This document shows, one piece after another, positions 1-10,858 of a stretch of 64,000 nt of DNA. Below the pieces are notes generated by a model, which worked only from the letters and a program-made list of their open reading frames with translations, was not told the DNA's origin and made no database searches. The stretch spans positions 32,710 through 96,709 of the forward strand of contig JASAMV010003486.1 of the NCBI GenBank assembly GCA_030248065.1. The letters run 5' to 3'. The DNA is from Rhynchonema sp. JSB1_4. Lineage: Eukaryota > Nematoda > Chromadorea > Monhysterida > Xyalidae. The position numbers and the translations under genes were made by a program. Each line of letters starts with the position of its first letter. Position 1 is the stretch's first letter.

Positions 1-120
1 AACTTTTCCAATTTTTGACAGAGGTTGGGAAATATTTTTGTTCAGAAGAACTTTGGCCAAGCGCGGGCGATGTCAATGTGGGTGGCTTGTTTTAACTATT
101 TTAGTCACGATAAGCATCAG

Positions 121-1330
121 TGGTGTAACTACCCAGGCGGGGCGGCAACCTACTGTACCACCCAAAATGCGGGGCGGCAACCTACCTACTGTACCAGCCG
201 AGCTAGGGGGGAGGGTCGTACCACTTGGGGGGGGGGTCATATGGAAACCGAAATTTTTTATGTCTAAATACTGAAGAAAATGTGGCCTAAAACACTAATT
301 TCGCGCGCAGCGCGCGATTTTTCGCCTATTTGCAGACAAATATGCTAATTTTATGCAATTTTAAGCCAAAAATGAATGTTTTGGTTGAAAAGTTTGGTGG
401 GGCGGCAACCTACCTACTGTACCAGGGGAGGGGCGGCAACCTACCTACTGTACCAGGCAGTGCTGTGGCTACTTTTGCGGGGCGGTTTGGGTAAATTGGT
501 GTAAAAAATCGGGGCGGGTAGGGGGGTAGTGTACCTGGGATTTTGGGAGGGGGGAATCCGGCTTGGGGGGAGGGGGGAAGATTTTTCGGGGCGGGTAGGG
601 TACAACACAAGAATTTTCGATGCGCTGTATTTTGGTACTAAAATGTACCTATATCTCGCGAGAGATTTTTTGCACTTTTTAGGGATTTCGGTAGAAATTT
701 GGGCATTTTTGACCGAAAAATGGGGCATTTTGAGGGTAAAAATCGGGGCGGGTAGGGTACCAGTGCGGGGCGGGTAGGGGGGTAGGGTACCAGAGCGGGG
801 CGGGTAGGGGGGTAGCGTACCAGGCCGGGGCGGGTAGGGTACCATTGGGGGCCCCCTATACTTGCGGGCCGAAAAAAAAACCGTTTTTTTTTTCGAAAAA
901 AAACCGAAAAAAACCGAAATTTTTCCAAGTGGCAACTTTTGAAAAAAACGGTTTTTTTTCCAAAAATTTCCGAAATATTTTCAAAGGTTGCAAAAGGATG
1001 TTGTCAAAACCAATGTAAATCGGTGCTAAACAGTTCAAAATGAGCACTTTTTGATCTCCAAGTGCATTTTTAGCCTGTTTCAGGCCATTTCCTGACAAAA
1101 TTTTCTCCAAAATAGCCGTTTTTGGACCATGGGTATCCTTAAGTACTGGAAAAATATTTGGAAAAAAACGGTTTTTTTTCGGAAAAAAAACGGTTTTTTT
1201 CCAAAAATATATTTTGCGGAAAAATACGCAAGTATAGGCCCCCCCATCCCCCCCAGCCACAGCACTGGTACCAGGCGAGGGGCGGCAACCTACCTACTGT
1301 ACCTTGGGGGGGGGGGGATTTCGAGCCATT
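121..1330. repeat. GC-rich interspersed short repeats ending in GTACC
   Basis: No gene is visible here. Two short GC-rich units recur. One reads GGGGCGGCAACCTACC followed by TACTGTACC and appears near 138, 170, 400, 429 and 1281. The other is GGGGCGGGTAGGGG(GG)TAG followed by GTACCA and appears near 511, 587, 746, 770, 797 and 826. Both start GGGGCGG and end in GTACC, so they may be diverged halves of one family. Open frames across this stretch are proline- or glycine-rich artefacts of base composition. Function is unknown; mobile or minisatellite DNA is most likely. Confidence 0.6.
845..1245. repeat. Inverted-repeat element inside the GC-rich repeat block
   Basis: The left end GGCCCCCTATACTTGCG, followed by A- and T-rich runs around ACCG, is mirrored at the right end. 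There, T-rich runs lead into CGCAAGTATAGGCCCCCC. The interior alternates poly-A/poly-T tracts with CCGTTTTTT motifs, so a long hairpin is possible. The exact borders and any target duplication are obscured by the G/C homopolymers at both ends. It is probably a non-autonomous palindromic element. Confidence 0.5.
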
Positions 1331-1885
1331 TGGGTGGGGTTCAATTAATGGGGCGTTCTATTCCCGACAATACGGTATACCCCCAGAGGCTGCCCAAGAT
1401 ACCCCTATGGTCCGTCAAAGAGCGAAAAAAGGCCTCTTTTTGCATGCAATTTCACTGCAGAATTGGCCTAAAAATGGGTACTTCTTGACAGTGTAGTTCC
1501 TGGTCCAGAGGGGGAGATAGTGTACCCCCTTGGGGGGAGGCCCAAATTCAGGAAAAAGTCACTTTTTTGAGGTGGAAAAATTGACCTGTTTTTGCCCCTT
1601 TTTGGAAAAATCTTCATAAAAAGGGTATTTTGTGGCGACTTTTGAGAACATTGACCAAAAAATCACACATTAGACCCAAAAATGACCATTTTAGGCCTAA
1701 AATGCCTGTTTTAGGCAAAAATTGGGGGTGATTTTGGCCGAAAATTGACCTAAACAGACCATTTTTTGGTGTTTGCGCGATTTTTAGGGGTTCCGAGGTC
1801 GAAAAACACCTATTTTTGCCTTTGGAAACCAACTCTACTGACTCGAGATACCGTTTCGGTTTGGCTCGAGATAGATACCCTTCCC
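1331..1885. other. Gene-free AT-rich stretch between repeats
   Basis: The stretch is low-complexity, with many AAAATGACC / GGCCTAAAAT type words and no plausible exon. It resembles the interior of the hAT-like elements that follow and may be an older, decayed copy. No coding signal is seen on either strand. Confidence 0.4.
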
Positions 1886-2422
1886 TAGTGGTGTCGTTGG
1901 GGGGGGGGTGGAAGGGGGGTTACCCCCTCCTGGTAACCCTTCCCTAGTGGTGTCGTTGGGGGGGGGTGGAAGGGGGGTTACCCCCTCCTGGTAACCCTTC
2001 CCTAGTGGTGTCGTTGGGGGGGGGGGGTGGAAGGGGGTTACCCCCTCCTGGTATCCGGTGTCTTGATTTTTCACCCAGGGGTATCCGGTATCCTGACTTT
2101 GTGTCCAGGGGTATCCTACCCCAAAATTTTCCGAAAACCGTAAAAATCGCCCATTTTTACCTCCAAAATGCCCAAAATCGCTTGCTGGCGCAAGCATAAC
2201 GCCAAAAATGACCATTTTTGCGCTTCCAACAGCCATTTTGCTCAATTTTCTTATAAAATATTGACCTTTTTTGAACAACCCCCTGGATATCCGAGGTTTT
2301 TTATTTTGGGGTGCAACCCGCCCTGTTATCCGAGATTTTTCATTTTGGGTATCCGGTATCCGAAAATTTTGGTTTTTGGGTATCCGGTATCCTGACTTTT
2401 TCATTTCCCAACGACACTACTG
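1886..2422. mobile_element. hAT-like MITE, copy 1 (expanded left end)
   Basis: This is a non-autonomous element with terminal inverted repeats TAGTGGTGTCGTTGGG (left) and CAGTAGTGTCGTTGGG (right, read inwards). It is flanked by the 8-bp direct repeat CCCTTCCC at 1878-1885 and 2423-2430. The interior has several TATCCGGTATC repeats and no transposase. An 8-bp duplication with CAGTG-type ends is the known signature of hAT elements. The left terminal segment occurs three times in tandem (starts at 1886, 1945 and 2003), and each repeat is preceded by CCCTTCCC. Confidence 0.8.
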
Positions 2423-2443
2423 CCCTTCCCCATCCCCGTTATA

Positions 2444-2878
2444 CAGTGGTGTCGTTGGGGGGAAGGGGGGGGTTACCCCCCAACCCCCTAGTATCCGGTA
2501 TCCGGTATCTTGATTTTTTCACCCAGGGGTATCCGGTATCCTGACTTTTTGTCCAAGGGTATCCTACCCTTAAAATTTTCCGAAAACGGTAAAAATCGCC
2601 CATTTTTACCTCCAAAATGCTCAAAATCGCTTGCTAGCGCAAGCATAACCCCCAAAATGACCATTTTTTGCGCTTTCAACACCGATTTTGCTCAATTTTC
2701 CTCTTAAAAAATTGACTTTTTTTGAACAACCCCCCCTGGGTATCCGAGATTTTTTATTTTAGGGAGCAACCCCCCCCCCTGGTATCCGAGATTTTTCATT
2801 TTGGGTATCCGGTATCCGAAAATTTTGGATTTTGGGTATCCGGTATCCTGACTTTTTGATTTCCCAACGACACCACTG
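2444..2878. mobile_element. hAT-like MITE, copy 2
   Basis: The ends are CAGTGGTGTCGTTGGG and its reverse complement. The 8-bp target duplication CCGTTATA is perfect at 2436-2443 and 2879-2886. The 435-bp interior contains paired TATCCGGTATCC motifs near both ends and a central palindrome around CGCTTGCTAGCGCAAGC. It lies only 21 bp from copy 1 and is very similar to the copy in the STIM intron. No coding capacity is seen, so it must depend on a transposase encoded elsewhere. Confidence 0.9.
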
Positions 2879-3239
2879 CCGTTATACCATAAGTGCCCCT
2901 TAGTGGGAGGGAATCCCCCATCTCCCCCCCAGGGACCACAGGTTATATGAGAATGAGACCTCTGGGACATTATTTTTGTCTTAATTTAAGGCCCCCAAAA
3001 ACGATACCAAAAACAAAGCCGATTTGTTATATGTTTTCAGACAACCAGTTTCGCGATATTTTGTAATGATTGTTCCACGCTCATTCAAATCTGAGTCACC
3101 ACGCAGAGGCAATGTGTCGCCCAATGGAACCTAGAAGAAGACGGTGGCAAAAATCGGGATCAAGAGAGACTTGCGTTTGATTCGATCACACAATACCTTT
3201 GCCTTTCGGCAACAAACATCTCAATCTGGGTGCTAGAGA

Positions 3240-3372
3240 ATGGCGCGTCGCTACATTTATGTGCCTTTGTGGTCGCGTCATCTGGTTGTGATCATCACAT
3301 TGACATTGTCTGCCAGCAACATTATTGCGCACGCTGTCGAACAACAAACGGCTGCTGCTGAAGCCGCTGCTG
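3240..3372 (+). other. STIM exon 1: signal peptide exon
   Basis: The frame opens with a Met, then basic residues (ARRYIYV), a hydrophobic run (LVVIITLTLSA) and an Ala-rich segment, as expected of a cleavable signal peptide. The proposed donor is g|GTTCGTTC. It leaves phase 1, which joins correctly to exon 2 at 4366 and gives an acidic/Ala junction before the EF-hand helix. No better donor lies before the in-frame stop near 3504. The weak donor and the absence of transcript data keep confidence moderate. Confidence 0.6.
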
Positions 3373-6300
3373 GTTCGTTCATGCTGATTCACTCTTGCCG
3401 GATTGATTTCTCCTGTTGTCAGTGGCGTCGTGATCGAAAATTTCCCCAGCCCAATTTTCGGGAAATTTCCCATACGTACCCCCAAAAAATCAAAAATTTC
3501 CCATAGTAAAGGGGGTTTTTTTCCAAAAATTCTAGAATTTCCCATACCCGAGGGGGTTTCTGAAAAAATGACCCCAAAACTTTTCTAAAAGTACTAAAAA
3601 GTGGTCTAAGAGTGCTCAGGGTGATATTTTCTAAACGGTTTAAAGGTAAGTTGGGTAAGCAGTCAGTCGGTTAGGTAGACTGGTGTTCGATTCTGCGATT
3701 GAATAAATAAATGAATTCAGTTTGTGCGACTTTTATTCCTGAAACTGAAACCTACTGTCTCTTGCATATGTAGGGGTTCGACGGCACATTCTTGGTAAGT
3801 GCTGGCTCTTTGTTGGGGAAGATTATTTTCCGTTTACGTGTGCGGTTTGTTCCTAAGAAGTCGATATACCATACTGTCAATCACAGCGGTGGTGACATAA
3901 CAAACCGGTTTAGTGACCACGAAGGTGAACTGTGAAATTGCAGCCGCAAGCGAGCCACATTTACCGAACCGATTTCGAGTTGGCGGTTCGGCGCAGCCTG
4001 GTTTGGAATGTGTTTTTGTTCATGCGCCTTGCGAAACATCAGTGAATTGTGATTTCACTGCGGAATGCTGATTTGCCAGTTCCAGAGCGCGTGCATAAAC
4101 GCATTCCAAAACATAAAAACCGAAGTCCGTCTCTCGTGTGTATTTTTGTCCTCGCTTCTGACAGGGAAATAGCGCACGCACTGCGTTTTTCTGACTTTGT
4201 TTCGTGTTGTGTAAACCAAGCGTTCCTTCATAACAAATGTTAATTACCCAATTATCATCTAAAAACGATATGTTAAAAAACCAGCTGTACGTTTAATCGG
4301 GTGTTCAGTTGAATTCAAATGAAGACGAGCTTTTTACAGTTCATAATTTTGGTATTTTTCTTCAGAAGAGGCGAAAAAGATGGACGAGCAGGGTTTCGAC
4401 GCGATCAAGCAGCTGCACAATCAAATGGACGACGATCGATCGGGCAGCGTTGATTTGACTGAGTCCATTGATGTGAGTTGATTGATGCTCAATTGTTCAA
4501 TCGACAGGCTACAATCGAGACAGACCACATTCCTAAACACTACACTGTTGCCGGCTTGGCTGTTGCATGTAACAATGCAAACGATTCGCGAATTTTGTGC
4601 AAACGCATCGTGACGTGGTGAACTGCCACGATTCACTTTTTTGCTTTTTAAAAAGGGTGATGGACGCGTTAATTGCAAGCCAACGCTTAGGAGTTAAAAT
4701 CACGCGTCGGTACAGGGAAAATCGACGGATAAATTTGTACAATATTGGATAAATATCGACCGACTAGCAACATTGTGTGTGTGCATCATGTTTGTTTGCA
4801 GTTCCTCCGCGAGGAGCTTGATATCAATGAGAGTGAGCGTGTGGATCGGCGGCAGCAGCATTTTCACGTCAACGACGATCAATACATCACGGTCGGCGAT
4901 TTGTGGCAACGATGGATATTGTCCAATGGTTGGTGATGTGTGCAATTGCGAATACAGTCGACCCTGAACGGCACCCCACCATTTTTTGGTCACTCGGTCA
5001 CTATCCAGAACGTTTACCATTAGGAATTTCGGCGTAAAGGGCAGATTTAGGACAGGAATAGCTTACAAAAGTACTTTTCTGCGTGCAAGCGTTTCTGTGG
5101 CCGTTACGGGGGTCTGTTTTGTAGGTGACAGCAGTGTAGTGGCAACAGGCCAACCAGCCGTTTTGCAGAGCGTAACTGGACTGTTGACGATACGCTGGAA
5201 TGGCTGACCGAGGTGGTCGAGCTGCCCGAATATGTGGAGAGCTTCAAGAAGAATGCGATCGATGGACGTGCATTGCCACGGTCAGTTTGTGCATACACAA
5301 ACACAGTGGTGTCGTTGGGGGGGGAAGGGGGGTTACCCCCCCTAGTATCCGGTATCTTGATTTTTTCACCCAGGGGTATCCGGTATCCTGACTTTTTGTC
5401 CAGGGGTATCCTACCCTAAAATTTTTCGAAAACCGTAAAAATCGCCCATTTTTACCTCCAAAATGCTCAAAATCGCTTGCTAGCGCAAGCATAACCCCAA
5501 AATGACCATTTTTTGCGCTTTCAACACCGATTTTGCTCGATTTTCCTCTTAAAAAATTGACCTTTTTTGAACAACCCCCCTGGGTATCCGAGATTTTTTA
5601 TTTTAGGGAGCAACCCCCCCCCTCCTGGTATCCAAGATTTTTCATTTTGGGTATCCGGTATCCGAAAATTTTGGATTTTGGGTATCCGGTATCCCGACTT
5701 TTTGATTTCCCAACGACACCACTGCACAAACATACAAATACGGTGTCACATGATCAAAATAAGTGCTCGTCTGGGTGGTTTGTGTGTTTGGCTGTTATTT
5801 GCATAATGTTTGTACGGTTCATTAATGGTGAACATCACTGGAGTGAGAGCGGCTGTCAGCTGTGTTATTATGATAGCAGCAAAGCAGAGTGAGCGACATT
5901 ATTGTTGACGTTTGAAATCAACGTGTTTATTGCAGGCTGGCCATCCAGAACTCGTCCTTTATGCTCAACGTGCTCGGTATCACGAATCCGGTGCACAGAC
6001 AGAAACTGCAGATACGAACCACGGATGTGGTACTGTTCGGATTTCGACAACGTTCGTTTCTGATCACTTTGTTTTGTGCGAAATAATTTTGGCATCCTTT
6101 GGCAACTACGCTGGTCCGCTTCATAACAGCAATTAGTGCAGGTCCTCATTCACTGTGGAAGGATGCGCTGTTGAGCGTGATGTTGATAATTGTGGTCGGT
6201 CTGCTACTGCACTATCGATGGCAAAGAGTGAGGGTGACCGCCGAAATCTCGCAGCTCGAAACACAATTAAGCAGCTTGAAGACGTTCGAACAGAACTATC

Positions 6301-9300
6301 ACAAACAACAAGACAGGTGAAATTCGTTTGCTATTGTATTCACCGTCTTGCTGGAAATTTAAATGTAAATCTGTTGCCCATTCGCCAAAAAACCGTAAGA
6401 TTTGTTTGTAGACTTGAAGAAGAGAAGAAGAGACAAGAGCAGCTGCGGACTCGTGCGAGTGAGGATCAAAATGAGAAGAATGAAGAGATACAGAATGTGA
6501 GTGTCCGTTTACCACCTTGTTGGGACCATAATTTGGCACAGTAATTCGAAGATTGCCATTTTTCAGCTGCGTCTGCAACTGTATGAGGCTGAACGACGAC
6601 TTGAGCAGGACAATAGCTATGGTGCACCACTGGCGTTGCAGGTGGGCACGATTAAGAGCACTTATTTGTTTTCTGCTGTCGTGAATTAAAAAATGGGAAT
6701 AAAAAATTATTGTCAACGTGCAGCCATTGCTCAAAAAGACGTGCGACCTGGAAATGGCTACGATCAACACGAGGATTAATCAAAGCAGGAAGAATATGAG
6801 AGAAGCGACTGATATTGTTGGTTGCACTTGGGCGCTCTGGTGCTTCCACACATTTCTCCCTTTTGATTCAGGAAATTTTGACGTCGTTGTGTTTGTTTGT
6901 TGCAGATTGAGAAGCTCAAACGTAAACAAGGCACGCTGGTCAATTCGTTGAAACTCGCTGTTGGCACATCGTCAGGCACAGAGGAACTCGACAAAAAGAT
7001 TGCCAACATAAAGTTGGCCAATTCTGGAATTTTTTGTTTTGTACTTTTGAAGAAAATTATTGTAATTCAGAAACGAAATGGAACAAAACATGATACTGGC
7101 GACGGACGCCAAGTCTCGCTGGATGGAGATCGAGTCGTTGTGCGGCTTTGCCTTACTCGCTGAATCAATAGCAACTGGTCAGTGCAATGGACTCGTCTTG
7201 TTCACGTATTTCGTTCCAACATTTTTGCACAGATTTTAAAACCGCAACAGTTTGCTTGCCGTTTTTACTGGGGACGTTTGAGCTGTGAGCTTGCACTTTG
7301 TATGGTAGTTGAACGCTGCAGTTTTGATTGTGTAAATAGTCCTTTGAACGTTTGTTGAACAGATTTTGTAGCTGTAATATGACGTAATACAGTATGTATG
7401 TACCTAACAAAAATTGCCAAGCAAGGAAGATTAGCCGAGTCACTACACTGCTTGCACTTTTTTGTGTTGCCTTGTTTTTATTCGCTCCAGGTCCCTCCAT
7501 AAACGGTTGGTGATGGTTAGGTATTGGAGGAGGCAGGAACGAAAAAATTGGCTGCAGTACCTCACTTGACAGTTGTTTTGAACGATTTTTGAACAGTTTC
7601 TGGTTCTCGACCAGGAATATCAAATGAATGTGAGGTTTTTGCAAAAAGTGACATTGTGGTGAGGTGAGTGTGTCGAAGGGGATTAATGAACTTCAAATGA
7701 ATAACAGCTGTCATGCTTGCACCAATCAATAAGCACATGTAAAACGTTTTGTTCTGCAGAACGTGAAACAGATTTCTGTGCCTGGCGACTTACAGTGGGT
7801 AAAATGAGCACAAAAATCATATTATCTGGTGACTAAGTAGACCCAGCTGTCTCGTTCCTGCCATCCTGCCACCATCATTCCATCGCCGCCACCCAACCTT
7901 GTCATGCTGCAATGCGCAGCGAGCTAACCCCTAGGTGTTTGCAATACAGATATGCCAACATCCCCCTATGTCGACCTGCATCGACCGACATCGGTGGCCG
8001 CGGGTCTGAGTGCCGTTGGACGTCTACCTCTCGGACTTGCCGGTGCGCTTGCCCAAGTCTCTAGTCCGTATCACGATGCCACAGGTAGCTCAATGTTCTG
8101 CATGTGCATGTACACTCTGTGCTTCTGTTGTGCATTGAACTCACCAGCAAAACATCATCTGCATTCATGCACTGTTTCGCACAGAATTGCATAAATGTTG
8201 TTTCAAACAAAGTCAGTCAAACAAATCCAAACTGAAACTGAAAATTGCCTCTTTAACGAATCAATACACCATCATCACACACTCAACCAGCTCCCCCCCC
8301 TACCCCCACCCCCCCCCCCAAAAAACCCCCCCAACTATGCTGTTGTTGTTCATAGTTGCAGAACGCAGGCCGCGCTCCGGCTTTTGAGACTTGGCCTGTT
8401 TGCCAACCAATATAGTGGATCAAGTTGAACCACCTGAAATCGAGCACACAACCATGAATGGGTATGCGGAACTACATTTTTAGCATGGAGCGCCACATTT
8501 ATGATTGTTCCGGCAAGAGCATTTCCGAGTGCGCCCCTGGTTGTATAAAGCCTGCGCGCGGCCTGATGTTATCATGTTTATGCGCCGTTTATCTCTCACT
8601 TTGGGTTGGTCAGCTTTTCTTCTGTCCGCGTCTTTACAATGTGACAGAGGGTGGTTGTTGTGCTGAATAGGACAATCGCCAATGAATGTATTATATCTCC
8701 CACCCAGCTGGCAACAGCCCCTCTCTGTCAACAGCTAGTGAGTTTGTGGTCTCGGCCGCTTCCTATCTATCTCTGATGAGTGCCTGTTTGCAGCCGAGCT
8801 CGCCGAACTCGTGTCTCTGCATCGCAACCTATCAAATTCGTCCCTGCCCCATCGAGCCCGTCCCGCGCAATGTGCTGCACTTGTTCCCGTCAATCGTAGT
8901 GACTTGCATCGTAGTGCTGCTGTCGACAACGAACCATTGGCACCGACTTGTGCTTGCTCTGACTGTTTAGGTAGTGCACTGCATGCGCTTGCGTTGATCG
9001 GGTGGGATACTCGTGATCGAGCCAACGTTCTGCGACGAGGTCGCTTGTTTGGGTGCACCCGCTAAATTCCGACCGACTGTTTGAGTCCGTTATTGCATAA
9101 CGGTCGATAATATGTGATTGATTGACTGGCTTGTTGTTGACTGACGTGATTCGTTCAAGGCTTGCATGCTGACTGGCTCATCGCTGTGCACCACTGATCA
9201 CAGCTACGTTTGTGTGCGTGTTGTGTCAGATACACGCACACGCTACTTGTCGTGCTGTTATGGTGAATCAATCCACAACAAACCTAAAAACACTCGGACA

Positions 9301-10858
9301 TTTTATTATTTTCTGCAAACCAACTTCTCTTCGTTTCAGCTTCAGTTTGTGGTTGTGAGAAGTACTTTTTCCAACTAATGCACATGTATTCCCATCTTTT
9401 TCCAGCCTACATGCCCCGTCCGACATCTTTCGCTATGCAGCACGTGCCTTCAAATGCGAACTTGGATGACTTGGCCAGAAAAGGTGAGGCGTTTTAATCG
9501 CTTCAATCGAAAACAGATGTGTGGAAGTTATCCATGTCTCTTGCATCGCAAACAACCAGTGTTACACGATCGACATATATTGCAGTGCCGGTTAGCATCG
9601 CGACAACGCGTTCCGCAGCGCGCATGATGGCAGCAACACCGCCGAGTCAGAGTTCACCAACGGGCAGCAATGTATCATATCACGTGCAACGCGCCATGCA
9701 GCAACGACGTGCCGACAGTCCCGCACATCTCACATCTATGGACCAACAATGTCTCAATGGACGACCCACGTTCATGCTCAATAATAATGCCAATGGTGAT
9801 GACGCCGTCAAAGGGTACGTCTGTTGGGCAATGGGGACCGGGCCGTGTTGAGATCTGTGTGGACTGGAATGAGCAAGCACAAGAGTGAATTGTCGTTCGA
9901 TGGTCTGGCACGCTGCGTCGAATCCTAAGTATTTGCATTATCGTTTAGAAATTGGGAGGTTTTGTGTCATTTCATTTGCACCTAAAATGTCACATTTTGC
10001 CAATGAAACGAAATGAAAATGATACCTGAAATTCTGGCAGCTGCAAAACTAAATCTGGAGCATGCTTCGCCATTGTCTTTCACAGAGTTTTTCCAACGGG
10101 TTGCTTTATTCGTAAAACACAGAGCGTTTGTGAGCTAGCGTTCACGTGACTACCCACTTGGCTGAGAGTTGCGTCCGCTTTGTGGGTCAGGCAAGACGTT
10201 TGACAAATGCCCCGATGCCCTCAGGCTCAGTGTATACGCGTACAATGCACGTCCCACACTGGAGTACCTCCGACAAGCCCAGATATGCGCGTGCATTACG
10301 TACGTTGTGTGCGTACAAAAACACAACTTGATTGTCGTGTGGCAAGTTCAGCGTCCAGTGCTGTGCTGAGAGAGAAAGAGAGAGCACATTGTAGTTTTTC
10401 CTGCCGACTTCTGCCCATCTGGAACACACCCGCCCACATAATGTGTTGCGGACTGACAGCTGCTGTCACAAAGTTTGTTCGATGGCAAATTGGATAAACT
10501 GGTTTCGTTTTGCACTTGCACCCTTTTTTCGGAGACTGTGTTCTGAAAAATGTCGTTTGAAAGGGCTCGGTTTTTGGGCAGTTAAGTTTTCATGTCATCG
10601 TTATTCAATCTGTAGAGCACAATTCCAGTGCAACCACGGTGTGCACCTTCACTCAGCACTAATTTCAGGTCGAAACACTCGATGGACAATGATTCAAGTT
10701 CGAACTCGACCAAGAGTGGTGTCGGCATCGAGGCCAGTTTCGGCGTTGTGCACGGTTCAGGACCAAGCCTGGACTCGGGTACAGCTTCGTGCGAAACGAC
10801 CATGGACGACACAGTCAGACATCGAAAGGGCACTTCAAGGGAACCCATCAAGAAATGA
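3240..10858 (+). CDS. Stromal interaction molecule (STIM), ER calcium sensor
   Basis: This gene encodes an ER single-pass protein that senses luminal calcium and gates Orai channels at ER-plasma-membrane contacts (family knowledge). Exons: 3240-3372, 4366-4472, 4802-4928, 5169-5280, 5936-6051, 6142-6316, 6412-6496, 6567-6641, 6724-6816, 6906-7012, 7071-7177, 7950-8084, 8794-8970, 9406-9483, 9586-9814, 10669-10858. All phases agree and give 681 aa, close to human STIM1 (685 aa). Domain order: signal peptide 1-31; canonical EF-hand loop at residues 66-77 (DDDRSGSVDLTE); hidden EF-hand; SAM domain about 125-195, with NWTVDDTLEWL and a conserved VVLFG end; TM about 206-223; coiled coils; CAD/SOAR ending RWMEIESLCGF near 393-403; Ser/Pro-rich tail ending EPIKK. 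The start at 3240 is the first Met and begins a good signal peptide. Exon 1 is the least certain exon. Confidence 0.94.
3373..4365 (+). other. STIM intron 1 with decayed repeats
   Basis: The first part (about 3430-3590) repeats AAATTTCCCATA-like words between C-rich and G-rich runs. Positions 3618-3658 resemble the terminal repeat of the inverted-repeat element at 49648-49861. About 3650-3700 contains GTCGGTTAG and GTTCGATTC motifs that faintly recall RNA polymerase III A and B boxes. No exon is recognised in the remainder. Confidence 0.4.
4366..6051 (+). other. STIM exons 2-5: EF-hand and SAM luminal module
   Basis: Exon 2 (4366-4472) holds the canonical EF loop; exon 3 (4802-4928) holds the degenerate second hand, with DLWQRWI at its end. 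Exons 4 (5169-5280) and 5 (5936-6051) form the SAM domain. Loop positions 1, 3, 5, 6, 8 and 12 are D, D, S, G, V, E, so calcium binding should be retained, with Ser at position 5. Junction residues split cleanly (E, R, R codons), which supports the exon borders. Confidence 0.9.
5304..5724. mobile_element. hAT-like MITE, copy 3, in STIM intron 4
   Basis: This 421-bp element has TIRs CAGTGGTGTCGTTGGG and its complement, and a perfect 8-bp duplication CACAAACA at 5296-5303 and 5725-5732. It is nearly the same as copy 2 (2444-2878), including the central CGCTTGCTAGCGCAAGC palindrome and the flanking TATCCGGTATC motifs. Its duplication begins 16 bases into the intron, just clear of the 5' splice site at 5281. 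The perfect ends suggest a young insertion. It has no coding capacity. Confidence 0.92.
6142..7177 (+). other. STIM exons 6-11: transmembrane helix, coiled coils and CAD/SOAR
   Basis: Exon 6 (6142-6316) encodes the membrane helix ALLSVMLIIVVGLLLHY and the start of coiled coil 1. Exons 7-10 (6412-6496, 6567-6641, 6724-6816, 6906-7012) continue a heptad-rich, Lys/Glu/Arg-rich helix. Exon 11 (7071-7177) carries the conserved RWMEIESLCGF motif, equivalent to the end of the Orai-activating CAD/SOAR region. Introns are mostly 60-100 bp here, shorter than elsewhere in the gene. Confidence 0.9.
7950..10858 (+). other. STIM exons 12-16: Ser/Thr/Pro-rich cytosolic tail
   Basis: Exons 7950-8084, 8794-8970, 9406-9483, 9586-9814 and 10669-10858 encode a poorly conserved, Ser/Asn/Ala-rich tail ending TSREPIKK. 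The tail is supported by continuous phase (1,1,1,1,2) and good AG/GT borders rather than by homology. The basic C-terminus is a shorter version of the polybasic tail that binds plasma-membrane phosphoinositides in vertebrate STIM. An alternative short exon at 8362-8387 would instead end the protein with RRPRSGF. Confidence 0.75.
8288..8333. repeat. C-homopolymer-rich tract in STIM intron 12
   Basis: A run of C tracts interrupted by TA, A and AAAAAA lies about 30 bp upstream of the possible alternative acceptor at 8361. It could act as a polypyrimidine tract or be simple low-complexity DNA. Confidence 0.5.

Noticed and set aside
120..860. CRISPR-like regularly spaced repeats
   Set aside because: Units vary in length and spacing, the context is animal intronic/intergenic DNA, and no cas genes are present.
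1835..2404. 189-aa Pro/Gly-rich open frame on the - strand
   Set aside because: It falls inside the first hAT-like MITE and comes from its TATCCGGTATC and C-run repeats.
10146..10370. Possible extra STIM exon containing GSGKTFDKCPDAL
   Set aside because: The P-loop-like string is short, borders lack matching splice phases, and STIM exons 15 and 16 already join in phase around it.
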